Assembly (NCBI RefSeq): GCF_900102105.1
Contig: NZ_FNBB01000020.1
Span: forward strand, 1-38,477
Length of the DNA: 38,477 nucleotides
Origin: Agrobacterium pusense
GTDB lineage: Bacteria > Pseudomonadota > Alphaproteobacteria > Rhizobiales > Rhizobiaceae
Direction of reading: 5' to 3'
Both the position numbers and the translations under genes were made by a program. Below, piece by piece: positions 26,325-33,451 of this stretch. The notes beneath the pieces were generated by a model, which saw only the letters and a program-made list of their open reading frames with translations, had not been told where the DNA came from and did no database searches. The number at the start of each line of letters is the position of its first letter. Position 1 is the stretch's first letter.

Positions 26325-27121
26325 TCGGAGGCCTTCCGGATCGGGAACTGGAAGTTCACGCCGGCGAAGATCTGCCAGCGTGGCGCGCCGGGCCCGTCGT
26401 GCCAGACCGTGTACTGGGGCTCGACGAACGCGTTTATCGTAATACCCTTCTCGAGCGGGATCACCTTGCCGATCCCGAGGCCGACGGGGATGTAGCTGCT
26501 GCCGTTCTCCAGGTTGAAGTTCCAGATCGCCGACGAGCGTAGGTACCATCCGTCCATTAGGTTGAAGTTGACGATGGGCTGGATGGTGGCGAGGTTGACG
26601 TCTTCGCGGTCGTCGGAGCCTGCGAAGGAGGTTTGGTATGTGACGAAGCCGCCGAGCAGCCCCCAGCTCTGTGGAGCGACGACCGCGCCGGACGCTCCGA
26701 TCTGCCACTTCCCGGACCCAAGCGAGCTGTCGGTCGCCGTTGGCAGCACCAGCACCGGCCCAGCGGCGAAGGTGATCTCTCCCTGCTTCGGCAGGACGAA
26801 CAGGTCGATTAAGGTGAGGTCACCAAGCCCGGTCACGTAGCCGTCGGGTACGTCCGGGGAGGTGGCTATCGGGAGCGTGAAGCGGAAAAGCTGGGGCAGG
26901 CCGAACATGTCTGTGGGGATCAGGCCCCGGAGCAGGAACTGGTTGGCGTGCGGGTCGCCAGGCGCGTCGTTGAAGCTCGGGATAAAGTAGTCCTGAAAGT
27001 TGATTGTGATCTTCGGCGTCAGCGGGTTGTTGGCAGCGTTGACGTCTGAGTGATCCTGCGCCGCCACGTGTTCAGCAAGAAGAAGGCTTAAAGCCAGCGA
27101 CGTCGTCCTCCAAAGCTCCAT
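26321..27121 (-). CDS. Outer-membrane beta-barrel protein (phenol MetA-pathway type transporter family)
   Basis: 266 residues from ATG 27121, with AAGGAG at 8 nt. A signal peptide ends near AEHVAAQ. The body resembles the family annotated as transporter/MetA-pathway of phenol degradation (PF13557): LGDLTLIDLFVLPK, FAAGPVLVLPTATDSSLGSG, KWQIGASGAVV and DVNLATIQPIVNFNL, with alternating hydrophobic strands and a terminal Phe-containing strand. Likely a 10-12 stranded barrel. The ligand is unknown. First gene of the unit with the MscS channel and the 66-residue protein, and it carries regulon site 2, 51 nt ahead of its start. Confidence 0.8.
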   Translation of the reverse strand: MELWRTTSLALSLLLAEHVAAQDHSDVNAANNPLTPKITINFQDYFIPSFNDAPGDPHANQFLLRGLIPTDMFGLPQLFRFTLPIATSPDVPDGYVTGLGDLTLIDLFVLPKQGEITFAAGPVLVLPTATDSSLGSGKWQIGASGAVVAPQSWGLLGGFVTYQTSFAGSDDREDVNLATIQPIVNFNLMDGWYLRSSAIWNFNLENGSSYIPVGLGIGKVIPLEKGITINAFVEPQYTVWHDGPGAPRWQIFAGVNFQFPIRKASE

Positions 27122-27172
27122 GTCGAGTTCTCCTTTTTCACGACATGAAGCCACATCCGCGGCCGCCTGATG

Positions 27173-27201
27173 AGTATCGTTACAGTAACATTGGACGTAA
27201 C
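27173..27201 (-). promoter_or_regulatory. GTTAC/GTAAC regulon site 2 (outer-membrane gene promoter)
   Basis: Minus strand, 27190 to 27173: TGTTACTGTAACGATACT. The extra half-site GTTACGTC lies at 27201-27194, with the same 12-bp offset as in site 1. It ends 51 nt from the ATG at 27121. Confidence 0.65.
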
Positions 27202-27230
27202 GGCCTTCTCAGGGCCGGTCCGGAAGGAGT

Positions 27231-27248
27231 CGTTACCGTATCTTACTT
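27231..27248 (+). promoter_or_regulatory. GTTAC/GTAAC regulon site 3 (divergent small gene)
   Basis: Plus strand CGTTACCGTATCTTACTT, the weakest of the set, with GTATC in place of GTAAC. It ends 59 nt before the GTG at 27308. Sites 2 and 3 lie in one divergent promoter region. Confidence 0.5.
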
Positions 27249-27307
27249 CCATCCCTTTCGGGGCCGGCGCACGATTGTCCTTCAGCGTCGGGAAGAGGAG
27301 AGGCCAG

Positions 27308-27577
27308 GTGGACGCAGGGGTCTCGCAGGAGCGGGGCAGGCTCAAGCTGATGCTCAGGCTGCCTCGGCTCAGGGGAAGGCTCCAGCTCGTCCATAACACA
27401 CAGCCGACAGTCGCCAACCTCTTTGAGGCCTATGACGAAGCGTCCTCCACGCTCGAACGGCTCCGGTCACAGTCTGAGGCAAGCTCAGCCATGCTCGAGG
27501 AGTACCTGCGGATCTGCGACGACATCGAGAGCGACGTGATCCGCCTGTGTCTGGAGCACGACAATCCGTCCCACTGA
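27308..27577 (+). CDS. Small helical protein of 89 residues, unknown
   Basis: The GTG at 27308 follows GAGGAGAGG by about 5 nt; in-frame starts further up lie inside the promoter and are unlikely. The first 25 residues are basic and leucine-rich (RGRLKLMLRLPRLRGRLQL). The rest is a predicted helix bundle, acidic near the end (ICDDIESDVIRLCLEHD). There is no signal peptide. I do not recognise the family. It is divergent from the outer-membrane/MscS unit and carries site 3 in front. Confidence 0.6.
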   Translation: MDAGVSQERGRLKLMLRLPRLRGRLQLVHNTQPTVANLFEAYDEASSTLERLRSQSEASSAMLEEYLRICDDIESDVIRLCLEHDNPSH

Positions 27578-27700
27578 GGGACACTCTGCAATCTCGCGGT
27601 GTGGTGGTAGAGGAACACGTTCGACTTTAGTCCGATTGTGGCGTATATCAGCGGCTTGAAATGCTCAGATAGCCCGCGTTGTATCATGAGGGGACGTGCG

Positions 27701-29437
27701 ATGGACGGCAGGCAGAGCGATATCGATCTCGACCAAATACCGCAGGACGAGGCCATGGCGGAGCTCGAAAGGCTCCTGGCGGACCCCCGCCTTAGGGTTG
27801 CGGAGCGTAACAGGCAGTTCCTGAAATATATTGCAGAGGCGCGGTTCAACCACGGCAGTGGCGGGGTCAAGGCCTACGTCATCGCTATCGACGTCTTCGG
27901 GCGACCTGAAAGCTTTGACGGACAGAATGATCCCATCGTCCGTATCGAAGCCAACCGGCTCCGCAGCGGTCTTGACCAGTACTACGACGCGTACGGCACG
28001 CCCGGCGGCCTCAGGATCGAGGTTCCCAAAGGACGCTATGTCCCGCGGTTTTCACGTATTCCAGGTGGGCCTAAACCTCTTCCGAACATCCAGGAAACGG
28101 AGCTTCCGTTCCCGGAACCGGCTACGTCTGGGCCGGTGGCGCCGTCCGAGCAGCCTCTACCGCCCGCAGCAACGCGCCGGCGACCGATCCTGCTTCCGCT
28201 TGTAGCCGCAGCATCCGCGGTTGCGGCATTGGGTGCGGTCGTTGTTAGCCCCGGCGTTTTACAAACCGCGCCCGCTACGCTCGTAGACAAGCCGGGCGTT
28301 CTTATCAACATGACCTCGGACGATCCCGCCACCGCGGCAGAGGCGTCCCGAGCGTCGGACTACCTGCTAGTCGCACTGTCCAGGTTCGAAACTCTCCGTG
28401 TCTTGGATTCTCGCCAGAAGCCGTTGGAACCGGATGGCGAGGGGCCGAGATGGAAGTATCGTGTCGATCTGAAGTACATCATGGACGGCCGCAGTCGAAG
28501 CGTTTGGTGGCAGGTCACCGATGCGCGCAGCGCCGAAATTCTCACGGCCGGAGTGGAATCCGCCCCCGAAGACGGAATGGACGTAGGCTCGATCCGGGAG
28601 GTTCTCGTTCCGGTCGTGGCCAGGCAACTGGCCTCCACCCGAGGCGTCATCAGCCGGATCGAGACGGCGCGCGCGGGGACGCTCGGAAACCCTTGCGTCC
28701 TCCAGGCCGAAGCCGCGATGGACGAAGGCATGTTTGAGAATCTCGATAGACTTGGTAAGTGCCTGAAGGCGACGGTTGCGGCAGATCCCTCCGACGCCGA
28801 CGCCAAGGCGACCCTGTCGCGGTTCCTGGTGGTTGCGCGGCACGACGCAAGCGACACCGAGCCGGTGGACGAGGCCCTGGCGCTGGCTAACGCCGCGGCC
28901 GTGGCGGCTCCGGGTTCCAACCGGGCCGCGCTCGCGCTGATGTTCGCACGATTTGCCGCCGGGCAGATCGAGGCGGCGCTCGAGTCCGGGCGGCGCGCCA
29001 TCGCCACGAACCCCGACAACGAGGAACTCGCTGCGAAGGTGGCGCTCTTCCTGACCTATGCCGGACGATGGGAAGAGGGCGCCGCGATGGCCCGTCGGGC
29101 GGCCGCGGGGACTAACCCGCCCCGCGCTGCGGTTCTGACCCTGGCGCTCGACTCGTACAGACGCGGTGATTTCGCCCGCGCGCGGGACTACGCGGAAGGT
29201 ATCAACTGCGGAGACATCCTGGTCCGGACTTTGAGGATCGCCGCCACGGCGCGTCTCTCGGCGGAAGAGGGCCGAAGCCGTCTGGCCGCTCTCAACGCGC
29301 GTGAGCCGGATTTCGAAGAAAACCTTCTCGCTAACCTCAGCGCTCGCAGGATGGAAAGGAGCCTCGCAAGGGCTGTGGTGGAAGGCGTGCGAGCCGCAGG
29401 AGGAAGACTGGGCGGGGATACCATGGCGTCGCTGTAG
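27701..29437 (+). CDS. Membrane-anchored DPIVRIE-domain protein with TPR-like C-terminus
   Basis: 578 residues from ATG 27701 (GAGGGG upstream; in-frame codons up to 27638 are less likely). Residues 1-110 are the same module as the 139-residue protein at 19.2 kb: AELERLLADPRL, IDVFGRPESFDGQNDPIVRI, EANRLRSGLDQYYDAYG and RIEVPKGRYVPRF. A Pro-rich linker and one membrane helix (about 168-190) follow. Then comes an alpha/beta part (GVLINMTSDDPATAAEASRA on, with strands) and a C-terminal TPR-like array (ALANAAAVAAPGSNRAALAL, ESGRRAIATNPDNEEL, AMARRAAAG). This layout is the one seen in cyclase- and ToxR-like rhizobial proteins, with the module in the cytoplasm and the TPR part in the periplasm. 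The biochemical role is unknown; a signal transducer is likely. No regulon motif precedes it. Confidence 0.75.
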   Translation: MDGRQSDIDLDQIPQDEAMAELERLLADPRLRVAERNRQFLKYIAEARFNHGSGGVKAYVIAIDVFGRPESFDGQNDPIVRIEANRLRSGLDQYYDAYGTPGGLRIEVPKGRYVPRFSRIPGGPKPLPNIQETELPFPEPATSGPVAPSEQPLPPAATRRRPILLPLVAAASAVAALGAVVVSPGVLQTAPATLVDKPGVLINMTSDDPATAAEASRASDYLLVALSRFETLRVLDSRQKPLEPDGEGPRWKYRVDLKYIMDGRSRSVWWQVTDARSAEILTAGVESAPEDGMDVGSIREVLVPVVARQLASTRGVISRIETARAGTLGNPCVLQAEAAMDEGMFENLDRLGKCLKATVAADPSDADAKATLSRFLVVARHDASDTEPVDEALALANAAAVAAPGSNRAALALMFARFAAGQIEAALESGRRAIATNPDNEELAAKVALFLTYAGRWEEGAAMARRAAAGTNPPRAAVLTLALDSYRRGDFARARDYAEGINCGDILVRTLRIAATARLSAEEGRSRLAALNAREPDFEENLLANLSARRMERSLARAVVEGVRAAGGRLGGDTMASL

Positions 29438-29442
29438 CTCTT

Positions 29443-29460
29443 CGTTACAGTAACGTACTT
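29443..29460 (+). promoter_or_regulatory. GTTAC/GTAAC regulon site 4 (outer-membrane protein promoter)
   Basis: Plus strand CGTTACAGTAACGTACTT, 5 nt after the upstream stop at 29437 and 55 nt before the ATG at 29516. The CGTTAC-A-GTAACG core is a perfect palindrome around a single base. Confidence 0.7.
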
Positions 29461-29515
29461 CAACGCTCCCGCAGGCCGATGTTTCATCTCCGGAGAACCT
29501 CAGGGGAGACTATCG

Positions 29516-30295
29516 ATGAAGCGACACCTTACCGTTCTTGCCGTCCTGCTTGCCGCCGCCGCTCCTGCAGGCGCGGCCGACTTCCTCCCCGCCTACGCTC
29601 CGCAACCGGTCGAGGAAAGGCCCGATCACTGGACCTTCTCGTTCTCTCCCTACCTCTGGATTGCCGGCATCACCGGCGATACCGCCGTGTTCGGCCTTCC
29701 CGAGGTCCACAGCGACGAGAGCTTCGGCGATATCCTCAAGGACGTCGACTTCGGCTTCATGGGCGCAGGCGAGGCCCGCTACGGCGACCTCAGCATCCTG
29801 ACGGACATCTCGTACGCCCGCGTGACGAGCAGCGACGCGACGCCGCGGGGGATCGTTGCCGATTCTATCAGCCTGAAGCAGGAGACCTTCACCGCCATGG
29901 TGGGCGTCGGCTACACCATTCTCGAGAACGAGCAGGGCCGCCTCGACGCCGTCGGCGGTGCGAAGCTCTGGTGGACGGAGACGACGATCGGCTTCCACGG
30001 CGGGGCGCTCGACGGCGTCTCGGGACGCGACGAGGCGACATGGGTGGACGGAATCGTCGGCTTCAGGGGGGTCTATTCGCTGACACCCACCTGGTACCTG
30101 ACAGGCTGGGGCCTCGTGGGCGCGGGCGGCGCGGACATCGACTGGGACGTTATGGCGGGCGTCGGCTACAAGTGGAAGGACTCCATATCGGCTATCGCCG
30201 GCTACCGCGCGCTGGGCGTGAACTATTCCAGCGGCGGCCTCACCAGCGACATCGTCGAGCACGGGCCGATCGTGGGGCTGGTGTTCCACTTCTGA
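29516..30295 (+). CDS. Outer-membrane beta-barrel protein
   Basis: 259 residues, ATG 29516 with GGGGAG upstream. Signal peptide MKRHLTVLAVLLAAAAPAGA. The body opens with WTFSFSPYLWIAGITGDTAV, a pattern seen in many proteobacterial barrel proteins of unknown ligand, and continues with alternating strands (GYTILENEQGRLDAVGGAKL, WYLTGWGLVGAGGADIDWDV). It ends in ...VGLVFHF, a classical C-terminal Phe for outer-membrane assembly. Probably a small barrel of 8-10 strands. It has its own promoter motif. Confidence 0.8.
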   Translation: MKRHLTVLAVLLAAAAPAGAADFLPAYAPQPVEERPDHWTFSFSPYLWIAGITGDTAVFGLPEVHSDESFGDILKDVDFGFMGAGEARYGDLSILTDISYARVTSSDATPRGIVADSISLKQETFTAMVGVGYTILENEQGRLDAVGGAKLWWTETTIGFHGGALDGVSGRDEATWVDGIVGFRGVYSLTPTWYLTGWGLVGAGGADIDWDVMAGVGYKWKDSISAIAGYRALGVNYSSGGLTSDIVEHGPIVGLVFHF

Positions 30296-30344
30296 CAACG
30301 GGGGAGGTGGGTGGCTTTCCGAGCCTGCCCCTCCTCGGCGGCGC

Positions 30345-30635
30345 CTAATCGCAGCTCCGTTCCCTTCTTGCCTCCCGCCGCTTGCGCAGCACGAGCAGCG
30401 GGCGAGAAGTATGCAGGAGCCGACGAAGCCCTTGCTTCCGTAGCCGAACAGGCCGCCCATAGGGAAAACCGATCCAATCGAGGAGGACGTTCATCATCAG
30501 AGCGTCCGCGACCGAGGTAGCCACGTTCACGACAGGATGGACGTCGGTGTGCATGAAGCGCTCCGCCATCCAACCAACGAGGAGGCCGACGACCACGGCC
30601 GTAATCCAGTCAACCCTTCCTTCCGTCATGGTCAT
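30345..30635 (-). pseudogene. GlsB/YeaQ-like small membrane protein with a paired frameshift
   Basis: 96 codons. The N-terminal 55 residues (ITAVVVGLLVGWMAERFM, then VVNVATSVADALMMNVLLDW) read as two membrane helices of the GlsB/YeaQ/YmgE type. Between about 30466 and 30395 the frame is wrong. The alternative frame gives a plausible small-residue membrane segment (GFPMGGLFGYGSKGFVGSCI), whereas the annotated frame gives Arg-rich sequence. Both ends (LLVLRKRR at the C-terminus) fit the first frame. One inserted and one lost base would explain this. Either two errors compensate, or the gene really encodes a changed segment. It faces the barrel gene, tail to tail. Confidence 0.5.
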
Positions 30636-30671
30636 GCGTGCTTCTCGTTAATGCGAGATCGTGCTTCCGCT

Positions 30672-31883
30672 CTAGTTCATCAGCGGCTTCGACTTCGGGT
30701 CCTCTACGAGCGTCGGCGTCACGTCTGTTTCCGCGTTCGAACGGCCAGGCTGCTCCACCACCGTCAAGGGTGCGGCCACCGCCGTGCCTGCGACGGTACC
30801 GACGGTGCGGACGGTACCCCCGACCACGGCCGCCACGCCTTCGCCGAGCGTGATGTTGGTGTCGGTCAGAGGCTGCCCCGTCATCAGCCGCTGGCCGATG
30901 AGCTGGACGATCTCCGGGCTTTCCGCGAATTTGCCATGATGGAGTCCGTCCTCCGTCTTGACCTTCGTAAGGTCGATGGCGGTGACGCCCGCCGCCTCTA
31001 GCTTCGACCGGTACGGTTCCTTAGACGGATCGATCGATCCGAGGCGGGAGACGTTGCCGGTGATGAAGCTGGATGCGGCGAGCGCCCGATCGTCCTGGGA
31101 GACGAAGATCGTGAACTTCGGCTTCGGCGAGCCCATCTCAACGTACTGCTTGGCAAAGACCTGAATGTCGATGTCGGGCGAGGCCAGGATTACGTTGTGG
31201 ATCTTGGCATTCACGTGCCCGTCCCGGATGCCCATCTGACGCAGCGACTCCATCGCCAGCCATGTCCCCATTGAGTGCGCGAGGACCGTGATGTCTTTCA
31301 CCGCCGGGTCCTGTGACAGCACACGCAGCGACTGCTCTAGCGCCGTTCGGGAGTAGTTGGTGCTCTCCTTGTCGTATTCGTACGCGGTCAGTTGCGCCCG
31401 CGACGGCCACGTGAACAGGATGGGCGTCGCCCTCATGCCGCTATCGTGGACGATCTGCGCCAGCCTGAAGACGGAGTCTTCGTAGCGGTTGTTGAAGCCG
31501 TGAACGAAGACAAGCGCATGACCCGCCTGGACGTGCTGGCGGAACCACAGTCGTCCTTCCTGCATGGTGGTCACCGGTCGAACCCGCGTGACGGCGAAGT
31601 CGGTTCGTAGGTCCGGCGGTAGCCGCTTCGGCCATTGGACCGTTCCAGGTGCGCGGTGCTCCGGAATGGAGACCGCGACGTCGGTAAAGTGGGGGCGGGG
31701 ACTCCGCTCCCCGTTGAAGAGCGTGGACGAATCGCCCGAAGGCTGGCGCGTCGTCGCGACCAGCATGTCCACCTTCGTTGTCTTGGGCGAACCCGGTCCG
31801 ACAGCAACAGGCTGCATGACCCCCATCGGATGTCCGCAGGAGGCGACTAGCAGGACGAGTGGGACGGCGAGCGTCTTGCGCAT
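30672..31883 (-). CDS. DUF900-type alpha/beta hydrolase lipoprotein
   Basis: 403 residues from ATG 31883 (GGAG at 8 nt). A lipoprotein signal peptide ends VASC, so the protein is anchored in a membrane facing the periplasm. The DUF900 hydrolase domain has MLVATTRQPSG, HALVFVHGFNNRYEDS (oxyanion side), ILFTWPSRAQLTAYEYDKES, and the nucleophile elbow LAHSMGTWLA with Ser at about 204. An acid and His should follow in VSQDDRALAAS and GLHHGKFAES. It may be an esterase or lipase for envelope or imported esters. Divergent from the DUF1254 operon; a motif site (31931-31948) lies 47 nt ahead of its start. Confidence 0.85.
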   Translation of the reverse strand: MRKTLAVPLVLLVASCGHPMGVMQPVAVGPGSPKTTKVDMLVATTRQPSGDSSTLFNGERSPRPHFTDVAVSIPEHRAPGTVQWPKRLPPDLRTDFAVTRVRPVTTMQEGRLWFRQHVQAGHALVFVHGFNNRYEDSVFRLAQIVHDSGMRATPILFTWPSRAQLTAYEYDKESTNYSRTALEQSLRVLSQDPAVKDITVLAHSMGTWLAMESLRQMGIRDGHVNAKIHNVILASPDIDIQVFAKQYVEMGSPKPKFTIFVSQDDRALAASSFITGNVSRLGSIDPSKEPYRSKLEAAGVTAIDLTKVKTEDGLHHGKFAESPEIVQLIGQRLMTGQPLTDTNITLGEGVAAVVGGTVRTVGTVAGTAVAAPLTVVEQPGRSNAETDVTPTLVEDPKSKPLMN

Positions 31884-31930
31884 GTGGGTCTCCATCGGGT
31901 TCCCACCTTAGGGAAGGGCTGGGGACATTC

Positions 31931-31948
31931 CACCTCGTAACCGTAACG
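31931..31948 (-). promoter_or_regulatory. GTTAC/GTAAC regulon site 6 (DUF900 promoter)
   Basis: Minus strand CGTTACGGTTACGAGGTG. Only the CGTTAC-N-GT(T/A)ACG core is conserved; the GTACTT tail is not. It ends 47 nt before the ATG at 31883. The weakest member of the set together with site 3. Confidence 0.45.
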
Positions 31949-31953
31949 ACCAC

Positions 31954-31967
31954 CCGCAGATCTGCGG
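31954..31967. repeat. Perfect 14-bp palindrome between the two divergent motif sites
   Basis: CCGCAGATCTGCGG, a perfect palindrome centred on AT, directly abuts the motif at 31968 and follows the opposite one by 5 bp. The outer CTGCGG also pairs with CCGCAG downstream of the motif (31987-31992). Could be an operator or part of the same complex. Confidence 0.45.
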
Positions 31968-31985
31968 CGTTACCGTAACGTACTT
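31968..31985 (+). promoter_or_regulatory. GTTAC/GTAAC regulon site 5 (DUF1254/sulfatase operon promoter)
   Basis: Plus strand CGTTACCGTAACGTACTT, a full match to site 4 apart from the central base. It ends 51 nt before the ATG at 32037, at the head of the DUF1254-DUF1254-alkylsulfatase genes. Confidence 0.7.
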
Positions 31986-32036
31986 ACCGCAGCGCCACCT
32001 CGGGCACATCTTCCGGCAAAAATACGGGAGAATGCG

Positions 32037-33440
32037 ATGAGATCGTTTGTCTTGGCTCTGACCTGCAGTGCAGTGCTGTTCCTGCCCCACGAGGGCCGGG
32101 CCATCGGCGGTTTGGAGAGGCGGCAGATGGAGAACCGCGCCGTCGAGGCCCTAGTTTGGGGCATGCCAGCAGTCAACTTTGAACTGATGTATTTGGCGGC
32201 CGTCGAGGCCGGGGGCGACTGGAACCAGATTATCTACTGGTCGAAACCCCTCACCTGGAAGAACCAGACGCTCACTCCCAATCCCGACACGATCTACCTC
32301 ATGCCGTTCTACAACACGAAGGATGTCGGTCCGGTCGTTCTTGAAATTCCTCCAGCAGGCGATGGAACAATCACGGGCAGCATAGACGACGCCTGGCAGA
32401 CCGCTGTGGAAGACGTAGGTCCGGCGGGCGCCGACAAGGGCAAGGGAGGCAGTTACCTAATCCTGCCACCGGGATACGTAGAGGCCGTGCCGGACGGATT
32501 CATTCCGCTCCGCCCGTCAACCTACTCCGGTTTCGCGCTTCTGCGCTCGAACTTGAAAAGTCACAAAGATGCGGACGTGACCAGAGCTGTCGCATACGGC
32601 AGGAACGTCAAGCTCTATCCACTGTCCGAGGCGGGCCAGAACCCCAGCACCACATTCGTAGACGCTGCAGACAAGCTCTACGACTCTACCATCCGCTACG
32701 ACGCCGGTTTCTTCCAAGCCCTGGACCGCGTGGTGCAGCGGGAGCCGTGGCTAGAAAGGGACAGGGTCATGATCGACATGCTGCGATCGATCGGCATCGC
32801 TAAAGGCCAGTCTTTCCAGCTCGATGACCAACGGCGCGCGTTGCTCGACCGGGCCGCGGGTGAAGCGCGCGACTGGATCGACTCGAAGTATGAAGCCGCG
32901 TTCGTGCCCTTCTACGAGGGGACGGGATGGGGACTGCCCGTTTCGACGGATGTGATCGAAGGCATGTCAACCAACTTCGCGTCACCGGAAAGCTATCCGG
33001 TCACAGCTCGCGGGGTCATGTATTCGTTGGGATATTTCAGTGCGAAGCACCTTGGGGCCGGGCAGTTCTACCTGATGACCATCAAGGACAAGGACGGCCA
33101 GCCGCTCCAAGGCGGCGCTACCTACCGGCTTACCATTCCACCCAATGCTCCCGTGGAGCTCTATTGGTCCGTTACCGCCTACGACCGCGAGACCCACGCG
33201 CTCATCAAGGGGGCGGAGCGATCCAGCCGGGCATCGAACGCGAACGACCTCAGGGCGAACGCCGACGGCTCCGTGGACGTCATCATTGGGCCCAAACCTC
33301 CGGAGGGCCAGCTATCCAACTGGATTCCTACCGATCCGAACCGCGGATTCGAGCTGATGCTGCGGGTCTACGGACCGACAAAGGCCTTCTTTGACAAGAC
33401 TTGGAAGCTAGCCGACGTCGACAAGGTAGCCGAAAGATAG
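32037..33440 (+). CDS. DUF1254/DUF1214 domain exported protein
   Basis: 467 residues with a signal peptide (MRSFVLALTCSAVLFLPHEGRA). DUF1254 in the first half (ALVWGMPAVNFELMYLAA, LTPNPDTIYLMPFYNTKDVG, VLEIPPAGDGTITGSIDDAW) and DUF1214 in the second (GVMYSLGYFSAKHLGAGQFY, YWSVTAYDRETHALIKGA, SNWIPTDPNRGFELMLRVYG). Family members are periplasmic beta-sandwich proteins of unknown function, frequent beside sulfatase and hydrolase genes. First gene of a three-gene plus-strand set, with only 11 bp before the next gene, and it carries motif site 5. Confidence 0.88.
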   Translation: MRSFVLALTCSAVLFLPHEGRAIGGLERRQMENRAVEALVWGMPAVNFELMYLAAVEAGGDWNQIIYWSKPLTWKNQTLTPNPDTIYLMPFYNTKDVGPVVLEIPPAGDGTITGSIDDAWQTAVEDVGPAGADKGKGGSYLILPPGYVEAVPDGFIPLRPSTYSGFALLRSNLKSHKDADVTRAVAYGRNVKLYPLSEAGQNPSTTFVDAADKLYDSTIRYDAGFFQALDRVVQREPWLERDRVMIDMLRSIGIAKGQSFQLDDQRRALLDRAAGEARDWIDSKYEAAFVPFYEGTGWGLPVSTDVIEGMSTNFASPESYPVTARGVMYSLGYFSAKHLGAGQFYLMTIKDKDGQPLQGGATYRLTIPPNAPVELYWSVTAYDRETHALIKGAERSSRASNANDLRANADGSVDVIIGPKPPEGQLSNWIPTDPNRGFELMLRVYGPTKAFFDKTWKLADVDKVAER

Positions 33441-33451
33441 GAGTGCTGGAT

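Noticed and set aside
24191..31985. Reading the GTTAC motif as an EcfG (GGAAC-N18-GTT) promoter
   Set aside because: The arms are GTTAC and GTAAC in close inverted array, not GGAAC with a distant -10 element; no conserved second block lies downstream.
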